DNA from: Thermococcus sp. MAR1
GTDB taxonomy: Archaea > Methanobacteriota_B > Thermococci > Thermococcales > Thermococcaceae
Direction of reading: 5' to 3'
Length of the DNA: 64,000 nucleotides
NCBI RefSeq assembly: GCF_012027305.1
Contig: NZ_SNUF01000001.1
Span: 992,001 to 1,056,000, forward strand
The notes under the pieces are model-generated. The model was not told where the DNA came from and did not search any database. It worked only from the letters and a program-made list of their open reading frames with translations. How positions within the stretch are numbered: the stretch's first letter is position 1; every line of letters starts with the position of its first letter. Positions 18,056 to 28,206 of the stretch are shown here, piece after piece. The translations under genes were made by a program, and so were the position numbers.

Positions 18056-18766
18056 ATGTTGGGAAAAAGGCTTGGTGGAATCGACGAGGCAGGAAGGGGG
18101 CCTGTCATAGGCCCCATGGTAATAGCGGCAGTGGTTGTTGACGAGAAAAACGTTCCCAAGCTCGAAGAGCTCGGCGTTAAGGACTCCAAAAAGCTGACAC
18201 CGAAGAAAAGGGAGAGACTGTTCGCTGAAATAATTACACTTTTAGACGATTATGTAATTCTGGAATTATGGCCGGAGGAGATAGACTCCCGCGCTGGAAC
18301 GCTCAACGAGTTCGAGGTGGAGAACTTCGTTAAGGCCCTCAACTCGCTCAAGGTTAAGCCCGACGTGATATACATCGACGCCGCCGACGTGAAGGAGAAG
18401 CGCTTCGGAGAGGAGATAAGAGCAAAGCTGAACTTCGAGGCGGAGATAATAGCAGAGCACAAGGCAGACGACAAGTTCGTGCCGGTCTCTGCGGCTTCGA
18501 TAATAGCAAAGGTGACCCGCGACAGGGCGATAGAAAAGCTGAAGGGGGAGTACGGTGAGATTGGAAGCGGCTATCCCAGCGACCCGAGGACGAGGACGTT
18601 CCTCGAAAACTACTACCGCGAGCACGGCGAGTTCCCGCCGATAGTCAGGCGGAGCTGGAAGACGCTGAGGAAGATAGAGGGGAGGTTGAGGACAGAGTTA
18701 GAGGTCAGAAAACCGAAGAAGAAAGGACAGGTCAGCCTGGAGGAGTTTCTGAAAGGGCAACCGTAG
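18056..18766 (+). CDS. rnhB: Ribonuclease HII
   Basis: The 236-residue enzyme cleaves the RNA strand of RNA/DNA hybrids, including single ribonucleotides in DNA. The signature GGIDEAGRGPVIGPM near the N terminus supplies two acidic active-site residues. Further ones are in VIYIDAADV and in the SIIAKVTRDRAIE region, followed by GSGYPSDPRT. It begins one base after the permease stop, with GGAG overlapping that gene's end, so it may be cotranscribed with the transporter. Confidence 0.95.
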   Translation: MLGKRLGGIDEAGRGPVIGPMVIAAVVVDEKNVPKLEELGVKDSKKLTPKKRERLFAEIITLLDDYVILELWPEEIDSRAGTLNEFEVENFVKALNSLKVKPDVIYIDAADVKEKRFGEEIRAKLNFEAEIIAEHKADDKFVPVSAASIIAKVTRDRAIEKLKGEYGEIGSGYPSDPRTRTFLENYYREHGEFPPIVRRSWKTLRKIEGRLRTELEVRKPKKKGQVSLEEFLKGQP

Positions 18767-18810
18767 ATGACAGCACAAAGGATAAATATCAGGAAGACGT
18801 TAAAGGAATC

Positions 18811-19116
18811 ATGCTTGAAGAAATCAGGGAAACGATTGCCCGGGAAGTTGAAAAGGCAGGCCTGGCCCTTGTGGAAGTTATACTGTTTGGTTCCCGTGCG
18901 AGGGGAGACTTTCGGGAGGATTCCGACTGGGACATCCTCGTGGTGATCAAAGAGCCACTTGACAGGAAGAAATACCGCGAGCTGTGGAGGGGGATATACG
19001 AGAGCCTTGACGTCCCTGCGGACATATTGATAGTATCGGAGGACGAATTTGAAAGGCTCAAAGACATGAAGGGCTACATCTACTACTACGCCACCAAGGA
19101 AGGGATCAAGGTATGA
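18811..19116 (+). CDS. MNT-domain nucleotidyltransferase (MntA-like)
   Basis: The 101-residue minimal nucleotidyltransferase shows the family signature GSRARGDFREDSDWDILV, that is GS followed by the DxD metal site. Paired with a HEPN protein, such proteins act as antitoxins that modify and silence the HEPN RNase. A TATA-like AGGATAAATATC lies about 25 bases upstream. It overlaps the HEPN gene by four bases. Confidence 0.9.
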   Translation: MLEEIRETIAREVEKAGLALVEVILFGSRARGDFREDSDWDILVVIKEPLDRKKYRELWRGIYESLDVPADILIVSEDEFERLKDMKGYIYYYATKEGIKV

Positions 19117-19499
19117 GGGAAGACTCCCGGGAATGGTTCCATAAGGGGGACGAGGACTTAAAAGCTGCCAAGATACTTTACAGGGAGGGTTTATACGCCC
19201 TATCCTGCTTTCACTCCCAGCAGGCCATTGAGAAATATTTGAAGGCCTTCCTTGTCGAGAAGGGGCAAGAGATATCCAAAACACACAACTTGAAGTTCCT
19301 GATCAACGAATGCAGGGAGATTGACCCGGCCTTTGCCGAGCTCCTAAAAAGAGGGGTGCACTACCTAACTGAATATGCTGTTGAAGTCAGATATCCTGGC
19401 ATTTATGTGCCAGAAAAAGAGGACGCGGAGGAAGCCCTGAAGCTTGCCGAGTTCTCAAGGGAGTTCATCGCAGGGAAGCTAAGAGTTCAGTCCCTTTAA
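19113..19499 (+). CDS. HEPN-domain protein (partner of the MNT protein)
   Basis: The 128-residue helical protein has the HEPN features WFHKGDEDLKAAKILYREG, the CFHSQQAIEKYLKAFL helix, KTHNLKFLI and a C-terminal YAVEVRYPG. The strict RNase motif RX4-6H is not present after RYPG, so catalytic activity is open. Similar MNT/HEPN pairs are very common in Thermococcales and are regarded as toxin-antitoxin systems. Its 3' end overlaps the convergent gene at 19479 by 21 bases. Confidence 0.88.
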   Translation: MREDSREWFHKGDEDLKAAKILYREGLYALSCFHSQQAIEKYLKAFLVEKGQEISKTHNLKFLINECREIDPAFAELLKRGVHYLTEYAVEVRYPGIYVPEKEDAEEALKLAEFSREFIAGKLRVQSL

Positions 19500-19970
19500 G
19501 AACTCCCGCGCCTCCTCAAACTCCCCCTTCCTCAACAGGAGGGCAACCGTGGAATACACCCCAAGGAGTTCGAGGTTTTTCTCCTCGATGAGTTTTTCTA
19601 TCTCGGCTTCAAGTTCTTTGAGTGCTTTCTCGACGGCCTTTTGGGAGTAGTCCGCATACTTGAGCCCGTTCAGAACGCCGAGGAGCTTCTGGACTTCGAG
19701 TTTAATATCATCATGGACACTCTCGACGGCTTTCTTCGTCTCCGGGAATTTCGGTTTTTCTGGTTCTATCTTCTTCCCGCTGATCTCGGCGAGGAACTGA
19801 CGGAACTCCTTAATGTTGAGTGCTGACCAGATCATCGGGTTCTCTTTGCCCAGATCGTGGGTGCTTACTCTGTCCCCATGGATCTCTTTCTTTATTTTCT
19901 TGGAGAGCTTCAGAACTTTCCACATGTATTGCTCTACTTCTTCCGGGGAACTGGCGTTCAACAAAGCCAA
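19479..19970 (-). CDS. Helical protein of unknown function, start uncertain
   Basis: I do not recognise this protein of up to 163 residues. It is rich in Lys and Glu, with a likely coiled coil at KAVEKALKELEAEIEKLIEEKN. The 163-residue form begins at a TTG inside the relic of an ATPase gene (19942-20163), which suggests that the upstream part was replaced by recombination. An internal ATG at 19925 (about 148 residues) is a more natural start. No clear ribosome binding site or promoter is seen, so it may be a truncated gene. Confidence 0.5.
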   Translation of the reverse strand: MALLNASSPEEVEQYMWKVLKLSKKIKKEIHGDRVSTHDLGKENPMIWSALNIKEFRQFLAEISGKKIEPEKPKFPETKKAVESVHDDIKLEVQKLLGVLNGLKYADYSQKAVEKALKELEAEIEKLIEEKNLELLGVYSTVALLLRKGEFEEAREFLKGLNS

Positions 19971-20163
19971 GGCGCATCAGCGTTTCAAGGTAGGGGCATA
20001 TCCTTCTCCCTTCGACACCTACATATGTGATATCTCACTCAGCCTCTCCCGGCCCTCGGCCATGGCGGCGAGTATTGAGAAGTAAACCTTCAGTTCCCTG
20101 GGTTTATGGGAGAGAACGATGTGGGGTTCATCATAGAAAAAGCCGTCAGGGATAAAAACTCGT
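19942..20163 (-). pseudogene. Relic of an archaeal ATPase gene (DUF234-type C-terminal part)
   Basis: Minus-strand translation gives FFYDEPHIVL, VYFSILAAMAEGRERLSEIS, then after a frameshift TYVGVEGRR and YLETLMRLGFVERQFP. This follows the same pattern as the ATPase at 59211-60605 in this window (FVLMEELDEPRNYFAIMESL, GTVGKYLSVLMDLGFVRREVP). Only the winged-helix section survives. It is cut by the PMT gene on one side and by the unknown gene on the other. Confidence 0.6.
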
Positions 20164-20165
20164 TC

Positions 20166-21551
20166 TCACCTCCCCAGTCTCAACCTTATTCTGTCCTTTA
20201 CCTCGAACAGCCACTCAATGTACAGCCATAGAGAGTCCGTGAATGCCTCCCAGCGTAGGAGCTCCTTCAGCGCAACTCCCATGACTATGGCTGCCGGCGG
20301 GACGAGGACGGTCGCGTAGAAGCTGAACTGGGTCGTCCCCCCGAGGAGGTACTGGAGGACAAAGAACCCAACCGTGCTCCAGAACACCCCGTAGGGAATC
20401 AACAGCTTACCCCGCCTCCGGTACAGCCAGGGAAGGGCGAGTATGAACAGAACCATGCTGAGGAGCAGGAACGGGTCCGTCTGGGCGAATATGTTGGGGT
20501 TGTAGTGGAATGGGAAGGCCTTCCTGTTTATGAACCACTCCCAGACCGGCGAAGCCGCAGGATGGCCGCCCTTGTTCGAGAGGTGCCAGCGGAAGCTGCC
20601 CAAAAAATCATCCAACCATTTTTCAAATCCAACAACCTTAACTGCTATCAAATTGGGGAGAAGAAATCCCAGGGCTGGGAAGACGGCTATGGTGAGCAGA
20701 AAGCCCGTCAGCTTCCGTTCGCCCTTGAAAGCCTTTACCAGGAGCACGGGATAACCGAACACCCCGCTGAGCTTGGCGGCAGCGGCAAGGCCGACAGCAA
20801 AGGCCGAAGATTTTTTCCGCTCATAGACCAGCAACGTTGTGAACAATGCCACGAAGAGGGCCACGTGGATGTCCAGCATGGCCGTTACGGCGGTAGCTTC
20901 GAGGGTCGGGTCCGCGACGGTGAAGATGAGGGCTATGAGCGCCGCGAGGTAGCTGCCGCTTATCCTGTACGTTGCGAGAACGACCAGAACGCCTATCAGG
21001 ACGAAGGCGATTATTCCCGGCAGGCGCCAGTTTATGGGCTTGTCCTCGACGAGCATGCCGAGCATTATGATGTCCTTCCCCAGGAAGGGGTGCTCGGTGT
21101 TGAGGTAGTTCTGGATGTTCTCCTTGTCTGGATACCTGTAGCCGGGGACTACGTAGTAGGCATCCGCAGGTATCTCTGCGGACAGGGCGTTGAGGAAGCC
21201 GTCCACTTTATCCACCGGTATCTCGAAGTAAACGCCCGGAAACTTGAGATACTCCATCTCGTAGGTTGCGTTGTACCGGAGGGCTATCTTCTCAACGTCG
21301 TACTGGTATTTTATCCGAACGCTTGTGTTTGAGAAGATGACGTTTATTCCAGCCGAGTTCGTCGTTTCGTTCACGTAGTGAAGATCAACCCCAAGCCTGT
21401 GGAGAACGTTTCTGCTGGCAGGGACGTACCAGACCTCGTCCCCGATGTAGTCCCTTAGGTCAGAACGGGATGCGAAGTCGTAGAGATACCAGAATGAACC
21501 GAGCAGTATGACGGCTGAAATCGCGATGAAGAGGACTCTCCTCCAGTCCAT
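20166..21551 (-). CDS. PMT-like membrane glycosyltransferase (GT39 type)
   Basis: The 461-residue protein has an N-terminal signal anchor, a first loop with DYIGDEVWYVPASR (the Asp-Glu pattern of lipid-sugar-dependent GT-C transferases), and about ten membrane helices. LDIHVALFVALF and AAAAKLSGVFGYPV are typical of dolichyl-phosphate-mannose protein mannosyltransferase relatives. It probably moves a sugar from a dolichol phosphate donor outside the membrane. GlmS and AglB about 2-3 kb away support a glycosylation setting. The acceptor is unknown. Confidence 0.8.
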   Translation of the reverse strand: MDWRRVLFIAISAVILLGSFWYLYDFASRSDLRDYIGDEVWYVPASRNVLHRLGVDLHYVNETTNSAGINVIFSNTSVRIKYQYDVEKIALRYNATYEMEYLKFPGVYFEIPVDKVDGFLNALSAEIPADAYYVVPGYRYPDKENIQNYLNTEHPFLGKDIIMLGMLVEDKPINWRLPGIIAFVLIGVLVVLATYRISGSYLAALIALIFTVADPTLEATAVTAMLDIHVALFVALFTTLLVYERKKSSAFAVGLAAAAKLSGVFGYPVLLVKAFKGERKLTGFLLTIAVFPALGFLLPNLIAVKVVGFEKWLDDFLGSFRWHLSNKGGHPAASPVWEWFINRKAFPFHYNPNIFAQTDPFLLLSMVLFILALPWLYRRRGKLLIPYGVFWSTVGFFVLQYLLGGTTQFSFYATVLVPPAAIVMGVALKELLRWEAFTDSLWLYIEWLFEVKDRIRLRLGR

Positions 21552-21610
21552 TTTACCACCGGGTAGATTAGCGCGGCAACGTTTTTAAGCCTCTCCCCTT
21601 AGGCGGAAAC

Positions 21611-22762
21611 ATGCTCGAAGGGATTACCGAGGAAAAAATTAGAGAAGCCGTGGACATGATAAAGCGAGGTTTAGACGAGAGGAAGCTCCGCGCCAAGCTC
21701 GGTGAGGACTGGGAGCTCATAGCCGAGATAGCCCGGGCCAGAATAAGGGCAAGGGACAAGTTCTCCAGAGAAGATCTCTGGATGGATCTGGAAGGCCTGC
21801 GCTACGCCACTCACGAGGTCGTGGCAAAATACCGCGCCGAACGTCTGAGGGAGTTTGGCGTCAAAAGCGTTGCCGATGTTTCCTGCGGGATAGGGATACA
21901 GCTCATATTCTACGCGATGAAGGTCGAGAAGGCATATGGAATCGACATCGACCCCCTAAAGGTGGAGTTCGCGCGGAGGAACGCCGAGCGCTATGGGGTT
22001 CACAACATCGAGTTCATAAACGCCGATTCACTCAGTGAAAATACCGTCGAGAAGGTTGATGCTGAGGTAATATTCTCGGATCCAGCTCGACCCCCCGAAA
22101 TGCCCGAGAGGAAACTGGAAGACCTCCTGCCGAGTCCCCTGGAGGTATACGAAGCCTACAAATCCAAAACTGACGCCTTCATCTTCGACCTACCTCCCCA
22201 GATGAGGCGCGAGAGGGTTCCCTGGGAGGGAGAGTTCGAGTACATAGACCTCTTCGGTGCACTCAACAGGCTGACCTTCTACACCGAACCTCTTGCAAGG
22301 GCAGAGAGGAGCGCCGTTATCCTGCCCGCTGGGGTGAGGCTTGAGAGCAATCCTGATCTGGAGAACATAGTTGAGTGGACAGAAAGGCCCGGCCAGTACC
22401 TCTACGAGATTCCCCAGAGCGTTGATTACGCCGACCTGATAAACGAGCTGTTCTACCTGCTCCCGGCCGGAACAAAGATGCTCCTCCGCGAGAAGAGGCG
22501 CGTTCTGGCGACGGGCAACGAGGAAGTCAGAAGCCCCTACCTCAAGAGAACCTACGCCGTTGTGGGCATCGTGCCTTTCCATCCGGTCAGGATAAACGAC
22601 TTTCTCAGGAAGGATGGCTTTGGAAGGGCAACGCTCAGGATAAGCGTGCCCGAAGGCGAGTACTGGAAGGTCAGGAAAAGGATAGAGGCAAACCTGAAGG
22701 GCGATAGAAGGGCTTTCGTCTTCCAGTTCGGAAAGATGGCGATAATAGCGGAGGGACTATAG
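21611..22762 (+). CDS. Class I SAM-dependent methyltransferase with THUMP-like C-terminal domain
   Basis: The 383-residue protein has a SAM-binding core near residues 85-165: [16 protein letters not shown] (motif I), [23 protein letters not shown] and [12 protein letters not shown]-terminal part ([31 protein letters not shown]) resembles the THUMP-like domain found in putative RNA methyltransferases. The N-terminal ~80 residues are helical. Substrate unknown, perhaps RNA. It overlaps the convergent small gene by six bases. Confidence 0.82.
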   Translation: MLEGITEEKIREAVDMIKRGLDERKLRAKLGEDWELIAEIARARIRARDKFSREDLWMDLEGLRYATHEVVAKYRAERLREFGVKSVADVSCGIGIQLIFYAMKVEKAYGIDIDPLKVEFARRNAERYGVHNIEFINADSLSENTVEKVDAEVIFSDPARPPEMPERKLEDLLPSPLEVYEAYKSKTDAFIFDLPPQMRRERVPWEGEFEYIDLFGALNRLTFYTEPLARAERSAVILPAGVRLESNPDLENIVEWTERPGQYLYEIPQSVDYADLINELFYLLPAGTKMLLREKRRVLATGNEEVRSPYLKRTYAVVGIVPFHPVRINDFLRKDGFGRATLRISVPEGEYWKVRKRIEANLKGDRRAFVFQFGKMAIIAEGL

Positions 22763-22960
22763 TTCCTCGATTCTGGCGTTCCGTATCTTTTTTGAACCGA
22801 TACGGAGCCTTTTGAAATAGTCCAGGTGCTCGTCGGGCAGAAAAGAGTCAAGGCTGGTTGATTTTAGCCGTTTCTTCTTTTTACGCGGCCCTGCCCGTTC
22901 ATCCCCCGCAGCAGCCCGCCGGGACGCGGGCCTCAGGAACTCGTCGAGCTTCCTGTCCAT
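22757..22960 (-). CDS. Small basic protein, unknown function
   Basis: From the ATG at 22960, preceded by GGTGGGG, this encodes 67 residues. It has a very basic middle ([10 protein letters not shown]) and a C-terminal [27 protein letters not shown]. The charge suggests nucleic-acid binding, perhaps an rRNA- or DNA-associated protein. I do not recognise the family. A TATA-like CCTTTATACC lies about 35 bases upstream. Confidence 0.65.
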   Translation of the reverse strand: MDRKLDEFLRPASRRAAAGDERAGPRKKKKRLKSTSLDSFLPDEHLDYFKRLRIGSKKIRNARIEEL

Positions 22961-23067
22961 TACCCCACCCACATTCCGTATACCCTCAGGTATAAAGGTT
23001 TTTCCACCAATCGAAGGCTGAACCAAAGGGTATATCAACGGGCACCGAGAGAGCGCAGTTGAGAAAC

Positions 23068-23080
23068 GCTTTTAACTTTT
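23068..23080 (+). promoter_or_regulatory. TATA box of the glmS-aglB operon
   Basis: GCTTTTAACTTTT lies about 45 bases upstream of the glmS GTG start and is the best TATA candidate in the divergent gap between the small basic protein and glmS. Confidence 0.45.
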
Positions 23081-23121
23081 AAGGTTTATCCGGGAAAAGA
23101 GTAAATAGGTGGGTGGTTGCC

Positions 23122-24930
23122 GTGTGTGGAATTATCGGGTACATAGGGGACAGGCCGGCATGTGAGGTCATCGTTAAGGGCCTTAAAAGACTCGAATACC
23201 GCGGGTATGATTCGGCTGGAATCGTGACGGCCGACGGAGGACGGCTTTACATAAAGAAGGGCGCCGGGAGAATAGACGAACTCGCTGAGAAACTCAGCTT
23301 TCTCGAAATGCCCGGCAAGAGAGGAATCGGGCACACCCGCTGGGCCACCCACGGGATTCCAAACGACATTAACGCCCATCCCCAGAGGGACTGCACCGGC
23401 AGGATTGCCCTCGTCCACAACGGTATAATCGAGAACTTTGCGGAGCTGAAGGAGGAGTTGATTAAAAAAGGCCACACCTTTGAGAGCGACACCGACACCG
23501 AGGTTATAGCTCACCTTATAGAAGACGAACTCAAATCAGGTGGGAGTTTTGAGGAAGCAATGAGGAGGGCACTCCTCAGGCTCAAAGGCTCATTCGCGCT
23601 CGGCATAATATACACCGAAGAGCCGGACAGGCTGTACTTCGTGAGGAACGAGAGCCCCCTAGTGCTTGGGATTGGGGAGGGAGAGAACTTCGCCGCGAGC
23701 GACGTTCCGGCGTTCCTTGAGTACACGAACCATGTCGTGTTTCTGGACGACAGGGAGTACGCAGTCATAACCCGGGATTCATGGGTGGTTAAGAACCTCG
23801 ATACAGGTGAGAGGATTGAAAAGCCCGTCCACGAGATAGAGTGGAACCTCGAGATGGCAGAAAAGGCTGGTTATCCCCACTTCATGCTCAAGGAGATATA
23901 CGAACAGCCCAGAGCTATAAGGGACGCCCTCCACGGAAACGCCGGGATAATCCGCTCGGTGGCAGAGGAGGTGGCCAGATACGAGAAGATATTCATAGTG
24001 GCCATGGGCACTTCGTATCACGCCAGCTTAGTTGCCAAGTACCTCTTCCAGAGGCTCGCCAAGAAGGTTCCAATCGTTGAGGATGCCAGCGAGTTCCGCT
24101 ACGAGTTCGAAGGCCTGGTGGATGAGAACACCCTAGTCATAGCCATAACCCAGAGCGGGGAAACGGCAGATACCCTCGCGGCCATGAAGCTGGCCAAAAG
24201 GAAGGGCGCAAAGGTTCTCGCGATAGTCAACGTTGTCGGGAGCATGGCGACCAGAATAGCCGACTTCACTCTCTACACCCACGCTGGGCCTGAGATAGGC
24301 GTCGCAGCAACAAAAACCTACACTACCCAGCTGACGGTCCTCACGATGCTCGCCATCGAGCTGGCGAGGGTTCTTGGAACCGCCGGGGAGAAAGAGCTCA
24401 AGAGACTGGAGGAAGAGCTCAGCACCGTCCCGGAACTTGTGGGGAAAGTTCTCAAGCACGATGAATCACTGAGGGAGCTTGCCGAGGAACTCAAGGAAAA
24501 GAAGGATTTCTTCTACATCGGCAGGGGCATAAGCGTTCCAACGGCCCTTGAAGGGGCACTCAAGCTCAAGGAGATAAGCTACATCCACGCGGAGGGATTA
24601 AGCGCAGGCGAGCTGAAGCACGGACCTCTCGCCCTGCTTGAGGACGGCGTCCCGGTCGTCGCGATAGCACCCGGCGGAAAGACCTTCGACAAGATGGTCT
24701 CAAACATCGAGGAATCCAAAGCCAGGGGAGCGTACATAATAAGCCTCGGCGATAAAGGTGAACTGAAAAGGGTCTCCGACGTTTTCATCGAGATGCCCCG
24801 GATGGACGAGCTCCTCACGCCGATAGTTTATGTTGTTCCCCTTCAGATACTCTCGTATCACCTGGCGGTCTTGAGGGGCAACGACCCCGATAAGCCGAGA
24901 AATCTGGCCAAGTCCGTAACTGTCGAATGA
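23122..24930 (+). CDS. glmS: Glucosamine-fructose-6-phosphate aminotransferase (isomerizing)
   Basis: The GTG at 23122 is fixed by biochemistry: it places the catalytic Cys directly after the initiator (MCGIIGYIG), as Ntn-type glutaminases need. The 602-residue enzyme has the glutaminase half ([28 protein letters not shown]) and two SIS sugar-isomerase domains ([32 protein letters not shown]). It makes glucosamine 6-phosphate from fructose 6-phosphate and glutamine, the entry to UDP-GlcNAc. aglB follows after ten bases. Confidence 0.97.
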   Translation: MCGIIGYIGDRPACEVIVKGLKRLEYRGYDSAGIVTADGGRLYIKKGAGRIDELAEKLSFLEMPGKRGIGHTRWATHGIPNDINAHPQRDCTGRIALVHNGIIENFAELKEELIKKGHTFESDTDTEVIAHLIEDELKSGGSFEEAMRRALLRLKGSFALGIIYTEEPDRLYFVRNESPLVLGIGEGENFAASDVPAFLEYTNHVVFLDDREYAVITRDSWVVKNLDTGERIEKPVHEIEWNLEMAEKAGYPHFMLKEIYEQPRAIRDALHGNAGIIRSVAEEVARYEKIFIVAMGTSYHASLVAKYLFQRLAKKVPIVEDASEFRYEFEGLVDENTLVIAITQSGETADTLAAMKLAKRKGAKVLAIVNVVGSMATRIADFTLYTHAGPEIGVAATKTYTTQLTVLTMLAIELARVLGTAGEKELKRLEEELSTVPELVGKVLKHDESLRELAEELKEKKDFFYIGRGISVPTALEGALKLKEISYIHAEGLSAGELKHGPLALLEDGVPVVAIAPGGKTFDKMVSNIEESKARGAYIISLGDKGELKRVSDVFIEMPRMDELLTPIVYVVPLQILSYHLAVLRGNDPDKPRNLAKSVTVE

Positions 24931-24940
24931 GGTGGTTTAG

Positions 24941-27805
24941 ATGGTAAAAACGAAAGTTAAGGAAAAACGAAAGAAGAAAGGGGAGAAAACTTCCCTCCCC
25001 GAGTACTATCAGAAGTTCAAGACCTACGGAATCCCCCTGATAGTCCTCATACTGGCCTACGTTGGCTTCAAGATAAGAAACGTCACCTCAAACTACAAGA
25101 CCTTCCTTGACCCGGATACCTTCTTCCACTACGAGATGTACAGGATAGCCATCAACGAGTGGATTCCCAAATATTTTGCCTACGCTGATCCTCCAACCGG
25201 GATAAAGGCGAGTGGTTACCTCGGCCTCTACACCATTCAGGCAGTGTTCTACAAAATCGTCTCCCTCTTCGGCTACAATACGCTGGGAGCGTTCAAGCTC
25301 TGGCCGCCGTTCGTCGGGGCGATGACCATCATAGCAGCGTATCTCCTCGGAAGGAAGCTCCACTCCAACTGGGCCGGCCTCTGGACGGCAGCGTTCATGA
25401 TGTTCTCCTACGCCAACTTCAGCAAGACCTATTCAGGCAACAACCGTGGTGAAGGGCCCTTCATGATGTTCTTCCTCTTCGCGGTCTTTCTGCTCATGGT
25501 ATATCTCGATGAGAAGAGCTGGAACTGGAAAAAAGTCACCAGCGGGGCGCTGTTCCTCCTGATGAGTGTCCTCTACATGGCCGCATGGACTGGAAGCACT
25601 TTCGGTATTGGAATACTGCTGCTCTTTGCGGGCGTTACCTCGGTTGTGTTCTTCATTTTCGGGAAGATGGACGCTCTAAAAGGATTCGTCAGAGACTTTT
25701 TCCCGCTCTACGGCGTTTCCTTACTGGTTGGACTGGGCCTGTCTTATACAAGATTCATCGGCATAAAGTGGTTCCTGATCTTCGCCATTGAAGCATTCGT
25801 AGCCCTCAGCGTTCTCGTTGCAATAATGCTCTACGGCGAGCGGGCTGGATTGAACTACTCGGACAAGAAACACAGATTGGGTACCGTCACCGTTATCGCG
25901 GTCCTAGGAATACTGGCGGTCTACGGTTACTTCGGAAGGGATTTGATGAAGTTCTTGGGAAGTGCTACCCAGTCAAATCCCCTCTATCAAACGGTGGCAG
26001 AGCTTGCGAAGACAGACTGGAACACCATAAAGACATACTACAGCGTCAAAACCAAAGACGCCCTAATCTTCGTCCTTTCAGCGGTGGGCTTTATCATAGT
26101 CGCCGCGAGGTTCGTGAGGAAGCTCCTCAAGAACGACCTGACAGGCCACAAGGAGATATTCCTTGTCACATATTATATCGGCTCTCTGTATCTGCTACTC
26201 CTAGCGGTTCGTTTCGTGTTCCAAGCTTCGGGAGCCATACTCCTGCTGGCCGGCGTTGCCATAGGAGAGATCTTCCTCTTCGTTGAAGAGATGAAGGAGA
26301 GCATGACTACCAAGGCACTCTACGCCGTTCTTCTGATGCTCCTATTCCTGCCGTTGCCGGTCATCGGAGCCCAGTATATGAACAGCATAGCCACCAACAC
26401 CGCGAAGAGCCAGGGTTCAGTTCCCTCCGAGTGGGTCAACTCCCTAACCTGGCTCAAGGAGAACAGCAACCCCCTAGACAGCGCCACCAGCTGGTGGGAC
26501 TATGGCTACTGGATTGAGTCCAGTCTGCTCAGCCACAGACGCTCGGCAACGGACGGCGGTCACGCCTACGACAGGCGTTACATAGTTGCTGACTTCTTCT
26601 CCCACTACGGCAACGAGAGCGAGCAGGATTTCGAAGCCTGGGAGCTGAACTACCTCATCGTCTGGCAGCAGGACATCTACAAGTTCAACGCCATAAGCTA
26701 CCTCGGAGGCGCGATAACATACGGTGAATACCGGAGCAACCCGATGTTCCAGGTCATACCCATGCAGTACATACAGTACGTCAACGAGAGCGGAAAGACC
26801 GTGGTGTACATCAACACCGGAAAGTACTCCTATCAGCCGGCTTTCACCATAGACCTCACCAAGGGGAGGGTCATACAGGGAAGGGGGGACATACCCTACG
26901 TCCTCTACGTCTTCCAGGGCTACGGGCTTCTGGCGTACCAGAAGATAGCCTTCAGCAACTTCGTGAGGCTGGCGTTCCAGATACCGTTCTCCTTCGAACC
27001 GTGGGACGCCCAGATGCTCTTTGCCAACTTCAAGCCGGTCTACAATTCCGGTGGAGTGTCGACCTACGAGTTCAGGCCCTTCGCCGTTTACAGGATCGAC
27101 AAATTCGAGAACGGTACGTGGAAGGCCTTCTACAGCACGCTCGGTGGTGGAAAACTCCCGCTGGGAGAACAGAAGCTGAGGCTCTGGATATCTGCCTTCG
27201 GAAGGGACGTCAAAGACGCAACCCTCATCTTTGAGGCCTACAACGGCAGCGTGCTGGTGAAGAGGGAAATCCTAGCCGAGGGCATCAGCATGAACCACCT
27301 CAACGAGACTCCCATTGAGGTCAACGTTACCATACCCAACGCCACCAAGTACCGCTTCGTTCTGGTTCAGAACGGTCCGGTTGGAGTCATCGACGGACCG
27401 GTTTACGTCGATGGAAAGGATGTCAACCCGAGCTACGTTCTTGGCGAGGGCAAGAGCGGAGAGCTCAAGCTCACCGCCGCGTTCAGGGAGGAGCGTACTG
27501 TTGACCTCTACCTCCGGGCGAGCATTGTCTACTACGTCGCACCCAACGGCAAGGACATCTACCAGGAGAAGTTCTACCTCGAACCCCACCAGGACATCGT
27601 AACCTACGTGCCTGTCAAGGGCGGAATAAGCGTCAACGCGGGGGACAACGAGATAACCGCCCAGGCATCGATGCCCGACGGCGTCTTTGAGGGCTACATT
27701 CAGAAGCTCTACCAGAAGTACGGTGAGGACAGGGTCGTCGTGGTCAGGAAGAGGGTGGAGCCAATCTTCATTACAAAGAAGGAGTACGTGGTGTGGGAGG
27801 GCTAA
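24941..27805 (+). CDS. aglB: Oligosaccharyltransferase AglB (STT3 family)
   Basis: The 954-residue enzyme transfers a lipid-linked oligosaccharide to Asn in N-x-S/T sequons outside the membrane. After a basic N terminus it has about 13 helices, with the first-loop Asp motif LDPDTFFHYEMYR near residue 60 and the hallmark WWDYG at 518-522 in the soluble C-terminal half. The distal beta-rich part is typical of the long archaeal form. It follows glmS in the same operon, joining amino-sugar supply and glycan transfer. It overlaps the convergent ParB-like gene by four bases. Confidence 0.97.
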   Translation: MVKTKVKEKRKKKGEKTSLPEYYQKFKTYGIPLIVLILAYVGFKIRNVTSNYKTFLDPDTFFHYEMYRIAINEWIPKYFAYADPPTGIKASGYLGLYTIQAVFYKIVSLFGYNTLGAFKLWPPFVGAMTIIAAYLLGRKLHSNWAGLWTAAFMMFSYANFSKTYSGNNRGEGPFMMFFLFAVFLLMVYLDEKSWNWKKVTSGALFLLMSVLYMAAWTGSTFGIGILLLFAGVTSVVFFIFGKMDALKGFVRDFFPLYGVSLLVGLGLSYTRFIGIKWFLIFAIEAFVALSVLVAIMLYGERAGLNYSDKKHRLGTVTVIAVLGILAVYGYFGRDLMKFLGSATQSNPLYQTVAELAKTDWNTIKTYYSVKTKDALIFVLSAVGFIIVAARFVRKLLKNDLTGHKEIFLVTYYIGSLYLLLLAVRFVFQASGAILLLAGVAIGEIFLFVEEMKESMTTKALYAVLLMLLFLPLPVIGAQYMNSIATNTAKSQGSVPSEWVNSLTWLKENSNPLDSATSWWDYGYWIESSLLSHRRSATDGGHAYDRRYIVADFFSHYGNESEQDFEAWELNYLIVWQQDIYKFNAISYLGGAITYGEYRSNPMFQVIPMQYIQYVNESGKTVVYINTGKYSYQPAFTIDLTKGRVIQGRGDIPYVLYVFQGYGLLAYQKIAFSNFVRLAFQIPFSFEPWDAQMLFANFKPVYNSGGVSTYEFRPFAVYRIDKFENGTWKAFYSTLGGGKLPLGEQKLRLWISAFGRDVKDATLIFEAYNGSVLVKREILAEGISMNHLNETPIEVNVTIPNATKYRFVLVQNGPVGVIDGPVYVDGKDVNPSYVLGEGKSGELKLTAAFREERTVDLYLRASIVYYVAPNGKDIYQEKFYLEPHQDIVTYVPVKGGISVNAGDNEITAQASMPDGVFEGYIQKLYQKYGEDRVVVVRKRVEPIFITKKEYVVWEG

Positions 27806-28206
27806 TCCCTCACTATTTTAATATCTTCGAGCCTTTTTAGTCCCTCTTTTTCCGTTGTTTTGATAACGCCCGGCACAAAACTGCCCCTGGGCCGGATTAT
27901 GATCGCCTCAACGCTCTCAAATCCCAGCTTCTTCAGGGCGAAGGCCCTGTGGTGGCCATCTAGGAGGTAGTACTTGCCCGCGTAGGGTATGACTATAATC
28001 GGCGCATCATAGCCGTGCTTTATCTCCTGGAGAACGACCAGGAGCTTTACCTCGCTCAGCGCTGCTTGGGTGGGTACAACGTTGGCGAGGGGTATAAACG
28101 CGGCCTCAAGTTCAAATTTAATGCCGTAAATTGCTTCGTATTCCCGTTTTATCCGCTCGGCCCGTTTCCACGCTTCTTCGCGGGTTATCAGCCTTATCCG
28201 TTTCAA
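27802..28206 (-). CDS. ParB/Srx-fold protein
   Basis: The 134-residue protein carries the ParB-like nucleotide/DNA-binding core PIIVIPYAGKYYLLDGHHRAFALKKLG, with the DGHHR motif. Related Thermococcales proteins include an ADP-dependent free-serine kinase, so an enzymatic rather than partition role is possible. I place the start at a TTG (28206) that overlaps the stop of the upstream methyltransferase gene (TTGA). The longer frame would run deep into that gene. Confidence 0.72.
   Translation of the reverse strand: MKRIRLITREEAWKRAERIKREYEAIYGIKFELEAAFIPLANVVPTQAALSEVKLLVVLQEIKHGYDAPIIVIPYAGKYYLLDGHHRAFALKKLGFESVEAIIIRPRGSFVPGVIKTTEKEGLKRLEDIKIVRD

Noticed and set aside
2902-23044. ATATCAACGGGCA occurs at 2902-2914 and 23032-23044.
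   Set aside because: A shared 13-mer is expected many times by chance in 64 kb on both strands, and the flanks do not match.
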